A stretch of DNA of 64,000 nucleotides from Fructobacillus cardui (lineage in GTDB: Bacteria > Bacillota > Bacilli > Lactobacillales > Lactobacillaceae), in the NCBI RefSeq assembly GCF_023218935.1, contig NZ_JAJIAL010000005.1. One strand, 5' to 3'. Both the position numbers and the translations under genes were made by a program. The notes beneath the pieces were generated by a model that saw nothing but the letters and a program-made list of their open reading frames with translations, did no database searches and was not told the DNA's origin. Position 1 is the first letter of the stretch, and each line of letters begins with the position of its first letter. Positions 55,940-64,000 of the stretch are shown here, one piece after another.

Positions 55940-58423
55940 CTATTCCTTAACGAGTTCGCCCTTCTTTTCGGGCGTTTCGCATTTCTTCATCTTTAGCTTA
56001 ATTTGACCGTGTTGTGCGCCAATCGTGACAACATCTTCCATGGTAATTTCACCGTCCAGAAGCGCCTCTGAGAGCCGGTCCTCAACCTCGGTCTGGATAA
56101 CCCGCCGAACTGGCCTTGCACCGTATTCGCGGTCATAGCCAGCGTCAGCGATGGCATCAATTGCAGCCAGCGTCATCTTAACCTTAATCCCTTGCTCTGC
56201 TACTCGGCGGAGCAATGACTTGGTCATCAAGCGCACAATTTGTCGAACTTCGTCCTTGGTCAATGCATCAAAGACCAAGACTTCATCGATTCGGTTGATA
56301 AACTCTGGGCGGAAAGTTTCCTTAACCGTCTCGCGAATCTTTTTGGCCACAGCCTGGTCATCATTTTTCAAATCAGTTGAGCCAAAGCCAAGCATCTTCT
56401 CGTCTCGCAATCGAGTTGCGCCCAAGTTTGAGGTCATGATAATCACGGTATTACGGAAATTAACCTTCCGGCCCTTCGCATCCGTTAAAAAGCCATCATC
56501 AAAGACCTGTAGCATCAAATTAAAGATGTCTGGGTGAGCCTTTTCCACCTCATCCAAAAGAATAATGGAATAAGGATGGTTACGCACCTGTTCCGTTAAT
56601 TGCCCACCTTGGTCATAACCAACATAACCAGGGGCTGAACCAATCAAGCGTGAAGCAGAGTACTGTTCTTGGTACTCGGACATATCAACCCGAATCATAT
56701 TATCTTCCGAACCAAACATGATTTCGGACAAAGCCTTGGCTAACTCAGTTTTACCAACACCAGTTGGGCCCAAAAATAGGAAAGTTCCAATTGGGCGGTT
56801 TGGGTCAGACAAGCCTGACCGTGATCGGCGGATCGCACGGGAAACCGCTGAAATCGCCTTTTTCTGACCGATGACGCGCTTACCCAATTCCTTTTCCAGG
56901 TTCACCAAATGATCAGATTCTGATTTTTCAACCTGAGTCAACGGCACCCCGGTTTGCTGAGAAATGACTTGGGCAATGTTAGCCGGCGCCACCTTCAAAC
57001 CAAAGCTTCGGTCCTTTTCTTGCTTCTTTTCCTTGCGAAGCAAAGCGCGGTCAATCTTCTTCCGCAAGCTCATTTCCTTCAAGCGCAAATCAGCAGCCTT
57101 TTCAAAGTCCATTGCGGCAATTGCCTCATCCTTGGCCTTTTGAATCTTGACTAATTCAATTCGGTCCTTGTGGAGTGGCGTTGCGCGATCGACATCGTCA
57201 ATCCGCACCTTTGCCGCCGCTTCATCCATCAAATCGATGGCCTTATCAGGCAGGAAACGGCCGGTAATATACCGTGATGATAGATTAACAGCAGCTTCAA
57301 CAGCTTCTGGTTCGATGTCAACCTGGTGGAAGTTTTCAAACTTCTTTTTAATCCCATTCAAAATCGTAATTGCTTCGGCCGTTGATGGTTCATTAATCGT
57401 TACCTGAGCAAAACGACGTTCCAAAGCGGCATCAGACTCAATGTATTGTTGGTACTCATCAAAGGTAGTCGCACCTAACATCTGCAAATCGCCCCGGGCA
57501 AGGGCAGGCTTTAGAATGTTGGCCGCATCAATGGCCCCCTCTGCGCCACCGGCACCAACGAGCGTATGCAATTCATCAACAAAAAGAATCACATGCCCAT
57601 CCGCCTCAATTTCTTCGATAACCTGCTTCAATCGGCTTTCGAATTCACCACGGTACTTGGTACCCGCGACCAATGACCCCATATCCAAGGCCATCAGGCG
57701 CTTTTTCTTCAAAGAATCCGGTACCAAACCGGCCACAATGCGCTGGGCCAATCCTTCGGCAATCGCGGTCTTTCCAACACCTGGTTCACCAACTAAGACA
57801 GGATTGTTCTTTGTCCGCCGTGACAAAATTTGGACAACACGCCGGACTTCAGTATCGCGACCGATGACGGGATCCAAGTTACCAGCCTTGGCAACTTCGG
57901 TCATGTCCCGAGCTAATTTATCTAAAGTGGGCGTGCCCAACTCCTTGGATTTCTGCTGTTTTGCCTGTTTGCGTAAATCAGTCACGCCTAGACGCCGCAA
58001 AATCGCCTTGTTCATGTCTTTCAAGTTGACGTCTAAGCCGATCAAAATGCGTGATGACAAGATGCTTGAATCCTGGAGCAGTGACAGGAGCAAGTGCTCC
58101 GTTCCCACTTCAGCCTGACCCATCAAATCCGCTTGATCAGCGGCCCACTTCAAAATCGAAGCCGCCTTGGGTGAGTATGGCAAGTAGGATTCCTGGTTGG
58201 CATCCTGGTCCATCCCATAGCCCGTAAACCGCTCGATTTCCTCTTTGATTTTGTCACTATTGACGTTAAATTCAGCCAAAACTTTAGCTGCCACACCCGC
58301 TTGTTCCAAAGACAAGGCTAGGAGTAGGTGTTCCGTCCCAACGGCACGGTGTTGAAAATACTTTGCTTGGTCTTGTGCCAATGACAAGACGTTTTCTGCA
58401 GAACTAGTATACTTGTTTTCCAT
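55940..58423 (-). CDS. clpC: ATP-dependent Clp protease ATPase ClpC
   Basis: Unfolds proteins for ClpP and often works with the adaptor MecA. 827 residues: N-terminal double Clp-N domain (about 5-145), first AAA+ with GEPGVGKTAIAEG near 216, a UVR segment (about 430-465), and second AAA+ with GPTGVGKTELAKA near 560. Basic C-terminus (MKKCETPEKKGE). AGGAGGG lies ahead of the ATG. Confidence 0.96.
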   Translation of the reverse strand: MENKYTSSAENVLSLAQDQAKYFQHRAVGTEHLLLALSLEQAGVAAKVLAEFNVNSDKIKEEIERFTGYGMDQDANQESYLPYSPKAASILKWAADQADLMGQAEVGTEHLLLSLLQDSSILSSRILIGLDVNLKDMNKAILRRLGVTDLRKQAKQQKSKELGTPTLDKLARDMTEVAKAGNLDPVIGRDTEVRRVVQILSRRTKNNPVLVGEPGVGKTAIAEGLAQRIVAGLVPDSLKKKRLMALDMGSLVAGTKYRGEFESRLKQVIEEIEADGHVILFVDELHTLVGAGGAEGAIDAANILKPALARGDLQMLGATTFDEYQQYIESDAALERRFAQVTINEPSTAEAITILNGIKKKFENFHQVDIEPEAVEAAVNLSSRYITGRFLPDKAIDLMDEAAAKVRIDDVDRATPLHKDRIELVKIQKAKDEAIAAMDFEKAADLRLKEMSLRKKIDRALLRKEKKQEKDRSFGLKVAPANIAQVISQQTGVPLTQVEKSESDHLVNLEKELGKRVIGQKKAISAVSRAIRRSRSGLSDPNRPIGTFLFLGPTGVGKTELAKALSEIMFGSEDNMIRVDMSEYQEQYSASRLIGSAPGYVGYDQGGQLTEQVRNHPYSIILLDEVEKAHPDIFNLMLQVFDDGFLTDAKGRKVNFRNTVIIMTSNLGATRLRDEKMLGFGSTDLKNDDQAVAKKIRETVKETFRPEFINRIDEVLVFDALTKDEVRQIVRLMTKSLLRRVAEQGIKVKMTLAAIDAIADAGYDREYGARPVRRVIQTEVEDRLSEALLDGEITMEDVVTIGAQHGQIKLKMKKCETPEKKGELVKE

Positions 58424-58473
58424 TTTCCCTCCTTATATCATAACGGGGAATGTCAAATCCGATATCGGTACAT

Positions 58474-58502
58474 ATTATAACGCAAGTTTATTTTTTCGGA
58501 AA
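58474..58502 (-). promoter_or_regulatory. clpC promoter
   Basis: Minus-strand TTTCCG (58497-58502), 17-base spacer, TATAAT (58474-58479). Only one GTCAAA half of a CtsR site is near (58452-58457), so CtsR control is not shown. Confidence 0.55.
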
Positions 58503-58518
58503 TAATTCTGAAATAAGA

Positions 58519-58552
58519 AAAAGAAAACCAAGGAAATTCCTGGTTTTCTTTT
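58519..58552 (-). terminator. Terminator of prfB
   Basis: Stem AAGAAAACCAAGGAA / TTCCTGGTTTTCTT-like with a short loop and T run. Confidence 0.75.
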
Positions 58553-58559
58553 CTGTATT

Positions 58560-59678
58560 TTAATCTGGATTCTTCAGACTTAGTTGCCATTGGAGATAAG
58601 CATTAATCAATGGGTCTAAATCGCCATCCAAAACTTCCTGTGGTTGGTTACTTTCGTAATTGGTCCGGTGGTCTTTGACCATCTGGTAAGGGTGCATGAC
58701 ATAAGAACGAATCTGAGATCCCCAGCCGTTTTCCATCTTTTCCCCTGACAAGGCCGCCCGTTCCGCTTCCTTCTTCTCCAACTCTAACTGGTAGAGCTTT
58801 CCCTTCAAGAGGCGCATGGCATAATCACGGTTACCATATTGTGTTCGTTCAACGGTTGAAGAAACAACGATTCCTGTTGGTTCGTGGGTCAAACGGACAC
58901 CCGTTGAAACCTTGTTGACGTTCTGTCCTCCAGCTCCACCGGAACGGAAGACATCCATCTTAATGTCATCATCGCGAACTTCGACTTCGATACTGTCGTC
59001 CAACTCTGGCATCACATCAACGGAAACGAAAGATGTGTGTCGCCGGCCAGCAGAATCAAAAGGTGAGATCCGGACAAAACGGTGAACACCCTTTTCAGAC
59101 CGTAAAAAGCCATAAGCATTGTGACCGGTAATCTTCAAGGTTGCTGAATCAATACCAGCCTCATCACCGGCGTGATAATCCAAAACATCAACCTTAAAGT
59201 CATGGGCTGAAGCCCAGCGGGTATACATCCGATACAAGTTGGCGCCCCAGTCGGTTGACTCGGTTCCACCAGAACCAGGATGAATTTCCAAAATGGCATT
59301 GTTGGCATCGTACTCACCCGTCAACAATTGCTCCAGGTTATAGGCCTCAACGTCTTTTTGTGTCTTTTCAACCAAGTTGGTTAATTCTTCTTGGCTGTCT
59401 TCATCTTCAGGATCTTCTTCCACCATCTCAATCAAGACCTCGATTTCATCGGCCTGTTCGGATAGGTTCAAGAAAGAATCACGCCGATTTTTCAATACAT
59501 TGCTTTGCTCAATGATTCCCTGGGCCTTTTCTTGGTCATCCCAAAACCCCGGTTCTGTCATTTGGTATTCAAAATCAGCAATTTCTTCTGTTAGCGCATC
59601 CAAATCCAACGTTTTGGCAAAACGTTCGATATCCTCTTGGATGGCTGTTAGCGCCTGTTTGGCTGCCACTGTTTCCAT
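58560..59678 (-). CDS. prfB: Peptide chain release factor 2, without frameshift site
   Basis: RF2 reads UGA and UAA. 372 residues from the ATG at 59678, which has GGGAGG 8 bases ahead. The anticodon motif RISPFDSAG and the catalytic GGQ (GGAGGQNVNK near 245) are intact. No programmed +1 frameshift is needed: the usual CTTTGA region near codon 25 has no stop and the gene is open from the first ATG. It is separated from secA by a terminator. Confidence 0.94.
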   Translation of the reverse strand: METVAAKQALTAIQEDIERFAKTLDLDALTEEIADFEYQMTEPGFWDDQEKAQGIIEQSNVLKNRRDSFLNLSEQADEIEVLIEMVEEDPEDEDSQEELTNLVEKTQKDVEAYNLEQLLTGEYDANNAILEIHPGSGGTESTDWGANLYRMYTRWASAHDFKVDVLDYHAGDEAGIDSATLKITGHNAYGFLRSEKGVHRFVRISPFDSAGRRHTSFVSVDVMPELDDSIEVEVRDDDIKMDVFRSGGAGGQNVNKVSTGVRLTHEPTGIVVSSTVERTQYGNRDYAMRLLKGKLYQLELEKKEAERAALSGEKMENGWGSQIRSYVMHPYQMVKDHRTNYESNQPQEVLDGDLDPLINAYLQWQLSLKNPD

Positions 59679-59698
59679 GGCGGGTCCTCCCACATAAG

Positions 59699-59724
59699 AA
59701 AAGCGAACTGAGCGTTCGCTTTTT
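59699..59724 (-). terminator. Terminator of secA
   Basis: Stem AAAAGCGAAC / GTTCGCTTTT, 6-base loop, T run. Confidence 0.82.
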
Positions 59725-59726
59725 GT

Positions 59727-62138
59727 TTACGCTGTTAAGTTCGTACGAATCTCGGCCTTCATAAAGGTCCGGGTAGCATCGTATTCGATATCAGCAATCA
59801 TTCGATTAAAATTTGCAAAGGCTTCGTTTTGATACTCCACCAATGGATTTAACTGGCCATAACCACGCAAGCCGACTCCTTGGCGCAAACGATCCAAGGC
59901 ATCAATGTGGTCCGTCCAGTGTTGGTCAACTGTTCGCAAGATAACAATGCGCTCGAAAGCCAACAATTGTTCTGCTTCCTGCAAGTCTTGCTTCTTTTCG
60001 GCCAGATTATCAAGGGCCAACTGGTACAAACGGTCCTTGATTTCTTGGCGGTTCAAGTTTTGCAAACGAACAGCACCGAGGTCCTTAGAGGTTAATGACG
60101 TTTCTACGAAGACAGAGAGGGCCTCCAAATCCCATTCCTTTTGGTCCTTACCAGGCGTTTGGGCATCAACCACACGGTTGATTGTCCGCTTAACCATTGG
60201 CAACAAAACATCATCCAAGCTCTTCTTTTCATCCAAAACTTGGTCACGTTCACGATAAATCAGCTCACGCTGCTCACGGACAACATCATCATACTGCAAG
60301 ACGTTCTTACGAGTATCGTAGTTGTTTCCTTCAACTCGCTTTTGAGCTGATTCAACCGAACGCGTAATCCAACGGTGAGTAATTACCGTATCTTCGTCGT
60401 CCATGTTCATCCGCTGCAGCATCGTCCGTACTCGTTCGGCACCAAAACGAATCATCAAGTCATCTTGCAATGACAAGAAGAATTGTGAAGATCCATGGTC
60501 TCCCTGACGACCAGCACGACCACGCAACTGGTTATCAATTCGACGTGATTCGTGACGTTCCGTGGCAATCACGGCCAAGCCACCCAAATCGTCGATACCA
60601 GGGCCTAATTTAATATCAGTTCCACGACCAGCCATATTCGTCGCCACCGTGACGGCACCACGTTGACCAGCATTAGCGATAATTTCGGCTTCCTTTTCGT
60701 TGTTCTTGGCATTCAAGACGTTATGTGGAATCTTGTGCGCCGTCAACAACTTCGCCACTAATTCAGAAGATTCAACTGAACCTGTTCCCAACAAGACAGG
60801 TTGGCCCTTCTTGTGCAATTCCGCTACCTTATTGATAACCGCATTAAACTTAGTCTTCAATGATGGGTAAAGCAAATCAGGCAAGTCCTGACGTTGGATT
60901 GGCCGGTTGGTTGGAATTTCAACGACTTCCATGTTATAGATTTCGCGTAATTCTTCTTCTTCCGTCTTAGCCGTTCCAGTCATACCAGACAACTTCTTGT
61001 ACATCCGGAAGAGGTTCTGATAAGTGATTTGAGCCATTGACTTATTTTCTTCACGAACCTCGACGCCTTCTTTGGCTTCGATAGCCTGGTGCAAACCATC
61101 AGACAAACGAGTTCCTTCTGAAATACGGCCAGTTGATTGATCAATCAACTTGACTTCACCATCCTGAACAACATAATCTTTATCGTTCAAGTAGTTGAAG
61201 TTGGCACGCAAAGCCTGGTCCACGTGGTGGGTCAAAGCTGTGTTTTGCGCATCGTACAAGTTATCCAAGTTAAAGAAGACTTCAGCATTCTTGATCCCTT
61301 CACTCGTGAGTGAAGTATTCTTGCTTTCTTCATCGACCTTATAGTCTTCGTCACGAGTTAAGGTCTTAACAAATCGGTCAACCTGTTGGTACAAAGGTGA
61401 AACCCCTGAACCAGGACCAGAAATAATCAATGGTGTTCGTGCCGTATCGATCAAAATTGAATCCGCTTCATCAATCAAAGCGTAGTTCAAACCACGTTGC
61501 ATCACGCGGTCTTCTGCCCGAGTAACCATGTTGTCACGGAGGTAGTCAAAACCAATATTAAAGTTTGTTGAATAAGTGATATCAGCGTCGTAAGCAGCCC
61601 GCTTTTCATCAGGAGCAGCATCACCAACGTTCACACCAACAGTCAGACCCAACCAGTTATAGAGTTGACCCATCTGTTCCGCATCACGCTTTGAAAGGTA
61701 ATCGTTCACCGTCACAACGTGGACACCTTGGCCGGCCAATGCGTTCAAATAAACTGCCATTGTAGCCGTTAATGTCTTTCCTTCACCTGTCTTCATTTCG
61801 GCTAGGTTTCCACCATGCAAAACGATGGCACCCATGATTTGTACTCGGTATGGATAAAGACCCAAGACACGCTTAGCAGCTTCCCTTGCCACCGCGAAGG
61901 CTTCAGGCAAAAGGACATCAAGCTCTTTAGCCGTTGCCTTTTGTTTTTCAGCTGCAGTTGTCTTACCAGCTAAAACTGCTTGAATTTGAATTTGAAAGTC
62001 TTGCGTCTTCTTTTGCAAGGCTTCATCAGACAGGGCAGCAACCGTGTCTGCGTATGACTCTACCTGGTCAGCAATCTTTTCAATCTTTTTTAATTGACGC
62101 TTTGAATTGTCGTAAAGTTTACGGACTGGATTAACCAT
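59727..62138 (-). CDS. secA: Preprotein translocase ATPase SecA
   Basis: The motor that pushes pre-proteins through SecYEG. 803 residues: Walker A MKTGEGKTLTAT near 104, DEADSILID near 210, helicase motif GRGTDIKLG near 495, and the LRQGVGLRGYGQLNPL scaffold segment near 750. The protein ends MKAEIRTNLTA without a C-terminal zinc tail, so there is no SecB-type domain. A TATACT with TGC before it (62220-62225) may be its promoter. Confidence 0.97.
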   Translation of the reverse strand: MVNPVRKLYDNSKRQLKKIEKIADQVESYADTVAALSDEALQKKTQDFQIQIQAVLAGKTTAAEKQKATAKELDVLLPEAFAVAREAAKRVLGLYPYRVQIMGAIVLHGGNLAEMKTGEGKTLTATMAVYLNALAGQGVHVVTVNDYLSKRDAEQMGQLYNWLGLTVGVNVGDAAPDEKRAAYDADITYSTNFNIGFDYLRDNMVTRAEDRVMQRGLNYALIDEADSILIDTARTPLIISGPGSGVSPLYQQVDRFVKTLTRDEDYKVDEESKNTSLTSEGIKNAEVFFNLDNLYDAQNTALTHHVDQALRANFNYLNDKDYVVQDGEVKLIDQSTGRISEGTRLSDGLHQAIEAKEGVEVREENKSMAQITYQNLFRMYKKLSGMTGTAKTEEEELREIYNMEVVEIPTNRPIQRQDLPDLLYPSLKTKFNAVINKVAELHKKGQPVLLGTGSVESSELVAKLLTAHKIPHNVLNAKNNEKEAEIIANAGQRGAVTVATNMAGRGTDIKLGPGIDDLGGLAVIATERHESRRIDNQLRGRAGRQGDHGSSQFFLSLQDDLMIRFGAERVRTMLQRMNMDDEDTVITHRWITRSVESAQKRVEGNNYDTRKNVLQYDDVVREQRELIYRERDQVLDEKKSLDDVLLPMVKRTINRVVDAQTPGKDQKEWDLEALSVFVETSLTSKDLGAVRLQNLNRQEIKDRLYQLALDNLAEKKQDLQEAEQLLAFERIVILRTVDQHWTDHIDALDRLRQGVGLRGYGQLNPLVEYQNEAFANFNRMIADIEYDATRTFMKAEIRTNLTA

Positions 62139-62287
62139 GCTTATATCGGTGACCGTTAAAAAACGGACACACTCCCTTCATCACAAAATGTTCATTAAAA
62201 TTTAAGAATACTACAGCTTAGTATAGCAAAAAAGCCGTGGAAATAACAGACGTGGCAGTCTGAAATCAGCCAACAGCTTGGTTGTTT
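62139..62287 (-). other. secA-serS gap
   Basis: 149 bases with the secA promoter (TGC-TATACT, 62219-62228) and a CAGAC / GTCTG stem near 62250. No gene. Confidence 0.5.
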
Positions 62288-63598
62288 TTAATGATGTGGC
62301 GTTACCTGCAATGTTTCTTGACCACCCAAATATGGACGCAAAACTTCTGGAACCATTACTGTTCCATCTTCATTTTGGTAGTTTTCCAAAATGGCAGCCA
62401 CTGTTCGACCAACGGCCAAACCGGAACCGTTCAATGTGTGAACCAATTCCAACTTACCATCTTCATTTCGGTAAGTAATGTGCATTCGGCGGGCCTGGAA
62501 GTCACGAGTATTTGATACCGAAGAAATTTCACGATACATTCCCTGAGCTGGCAACCAAACTTCCAAGTCATGCGTCTTAGCAGCAGAGAAGCCCATATCG
62601 CCTGTTGACAACGTAATCACGTGATATGGCAAACCTAATTTTTGCAGAATATTTTCGGCATTATTCGTCATCTTTTCCAATTCTTGATCGGACTGGTCAG
62701 GCTTGGCAAACTTCACCATTTCAACCTTATTAAATTGGTGCAAACGAATTAATCCGCGCGTATCACGACCCGCAGCACCGGCTTCCTTTCGGAAAGATGG
62801 TGACAAAGCCGTGATGGAGATTGGCAAGTCCTCTGCAGGGATTGTTTCCCCCGAATAGTAATTCGTCAAAGATACTTCGGCCGTTGGGATATAGGTTTGA
62901 TTTAACCCTTCCACCCGGTAAGCATCATCTTGGAACTTAGGATACTGGCCAGTTCCAAACATGGCCGAATCATTCACCACGATTGGCGTAATCATTTCGG
63001 TGTAACCTTCTTCACGGTGCTGGTCTAGCATGAAGTTATACAATGCTCGTTCCAAACGTGCACCATCACCAACGTAGTACAAGAACCGTGCACCAGAAAC
63101 CTTGGCTCCACGTTCGAAGTCCAAGATTCCCAAGTCCTCACCGATTTCATAGTGAGGCTTCAGCCAGGCTGGTGCTTCCGTCTTAACCAATGGACGGCCT
63201 TGGTAATCTTCAGGTTCCCAGTTTCTGATTTCAACGTTTGCTTCTTCATCAGGACCAACTGGCACATCATCCTCGGCAATGTTTGGCAAGTGTGCTGCCT
63301 GGTCCTTAACCACTTGGTCTAAGCCTTCTAATTCTTGGTCGAGATCCTTGATTTCCTTGGCAACGGCTTGCATTTCCTGAATAGCTGCCGAAGCATCTTC
63401 TTTTTGGCGCTTTGCAAAGGCAATCTTATCAGATGCCTCATTGCGCTTAGCCTTGAGTTCTTCCACCTTGGCGATCACGTCTCGTCTCTTCTGATCTGCG
63501 GCTAACAAATCAGCTAAAACGCCGCCTTGAACGCCACGATCTGCTAATTTTTGTCTTGCAACTTCCTGATTTTTTCGCAAGTACTTCAAATCTAACAT
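62288..63598 (-). CDS. serS: Seryl-tRNA synthetase
   Basis: Charges tRNA-Ser; class II. 436 residues from the ATG at 63598, with GAGGAG 8 bases ahead; the longer frame to 63718 runs through the T-box. N-terminal long coiled coil (about 30-110), motif 2 FRKEAGAAGRDTRGLIRLHQF and motif 3 GSGLAVGRTVAAILENYQ. Expression is probably set by the T-box. Confidence 0.97.
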   Translation of the reverse strand: MLDLKYLRKNQEVARQKLADRGVQGGVLADLLAADQKRRDVIAKVEELKAKRNEASDKIAFAKRQKEDASAAIQEMQAVAKEIKDLDQELEGLDQVVKDQAAHLPNIAEDDVPVGPDEEANVEIRNWEPEDYQGRPLVKTEAPAWLKPHYEIGEDLGILDFERGAKVSGARFLYYVGDGARLERALYNFMLDQHREEGYTEMITPIVVNDSAMFGTGQYPKFQDDAYRVEGLNQTYIPTAEVSLTNYYSGETIPAEDLPISITALSPSFRKEAGAAGRDTRGLIRLHQFNKVEMVKFAKPDQSDQELEKMTNNAENILQKLGLPYHVITLSTGDMGFSAAKTHDLEVWLPAQGMYREISSVSNTRDFQARRMHITYRNEDGKLELVHTLNGSGLAVGRTVAAILENYQNEDGTVMVPEVLRPYLGGQETLQVTPHH

Positions 63599-63621
63599 GT
63601 TTTTTTCTCCTCTTTTGGATA

Positions 63622-63850
63622 ATAAAAAGCGCCTTTTCATCCAACTATTCCTAGTCAAGGGACGAAAAAAGCGCAATCCGTGGTACCACCCTAGTTCTGC
63701 AAAGCATGCAGCACTCAATTAAGGCCTGATAACGGTGGTAAACCGAGCGACATTACTCGCTAACGTAAATCTGTCGGAGTTTCGATCTGACCCTTTTCAC
63801 CAACCAGGGCCTCTCTATGTTTATCTACTTATAACAGATATTTGCTTAAA
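63622..63850 (-). ncRNA. T-box leader of serS
   Basis: The T-box core reads CCGTGGTACCACCCT on the plus strand (63678-63692), complement of the AGGGTGGTACCACGG consensus. A candidate Ser specifier codon UCC is at 63776-63778 (GGA on the plus strand), inside a GAAACTCCG loop. The terminator is a long stem (63629-63642 with 63659-63674) and six As on the plus strand (Ts in RNA) at 63622-63628. Uncharged tRNA-Ser would favour read-through. Confidence 0.87.
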
Positions 63851-63853
63851 TTT

Positions 63854-63882
63854 AGTATAGCTATTTTAATCAAAAAAGGCAA
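63854..63882 (-). promoter_or_regulatory. serS promoter
   Basis: Minus-strand TTGCCT (63877-63882), 17-base spacer, TATACT (63854-63859). 63883-64000 shows nothing I can call. Confidence 0.7.
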
Positions 63883-64000
63883 GACAAGGCGGCGTTCAAT
63901 CACCAAATCGGCAAAAATATCTGTACATGACTTAGTAACAGACCAAAGAGGCAATTCGTATGCGGTACGCGGCTTAGCAAACAGTCTGTGCATACCACAA

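Noticed and set aside
57441..58118. 225-residue plus-strand frame opposite clpC
   Set aside because: Low-quality composition and no ribosome binding site; shadow of clpC.
58440..58470. CtsR operator at clpC
   Set aside because: Only one GTCAAA half-site is visible, not the direct repeat.
1..64000. Prophage, plasmid, tRNA or rRNA genes
   Set aside because: None recognised by reading; no att duplication, integrase or cloverleaf seen.

Overview
The window looks like chromosome from a low-to-mid GC lactic acid bacterium of the family Lactobacillaceae, most likely in the Leuconostoc/Weissella/Fructobacillus/Convivina branch. The reasons are the S10-spc-alpha ribosomal cluster with Firmicutes-type spacing, ECF transporter genes next to truA, a short-lid adenylate kinase, a serS T-box, ClpC, PotABCD, and an spc cluster without rpsN. 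The genus is inference; no rRNA gene is present.

Layout. Bases 1-5252 hold an arginine cluster (argF-argC-argJ-argB-argD) in which argJ and argB each carry one in-frame stop. Next come an amino acid permease and uppP, which has a structured leader. A folate block follows: folB-folK-folE-folC on the minus strand and folP divergent on the plus strand. Bases 12.9-17.2 kb hold a PadR-controlled envelope/ABC operon with a clear promoter and operator. From 17.6 to 21.6 kb there is a TetR gene beside a frameshifted, stop-interrupted MacB-like ABC transporter and a multiply broken Fic gene. rplM-rpsI, a broken secreted protein, a flavin-fold protein, truA and ecfT-ecfA2-ecfA1 run to 27.2 kb. From 27.5 to 33.3 kb lies an insert: an ABC-2/LytTR/DUF3021 operon, a frameshifted NADH dehydrogenase-like gene and a decayed IS3-family element sitting in the loop of a terminator. 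Bases 33.4-47.4 kb are the alpha, spc and S10 ribosomal operons. potABCD, fusA-rpsG-rpsL, a broken comC, clpC, prfB, secA and serS with its T-box fill the rest.

How it fits together. The housekeeping genes (about 30 ribosomal proteins, SecY, SecA, RpoA, EF-G, RF2, SerRS, ClpC) are all intact. The broken genes are arginine synthesis, an ABC exporter, Fic, a secreted protein, an NADH dehydrogenase, the prepilin peptidase and the IS. That pattern suggests real gene decay in a host- or nutrient-rich lifestyle rather than sequencing error.

The most unusual signals outside genes are these. An octamer, AAAATCAG and its complement CTGATTTT, occurs about 38 times (hand count) against roughly 2-3 expected from base composition, equally on both strands and in several reading frames. 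Three separate three-copy tandem repeats (40, 66 and 41 bp) lie just after stop codons. Two hairpins stand in the rplE-rpsH gap where rpsN is normally found.
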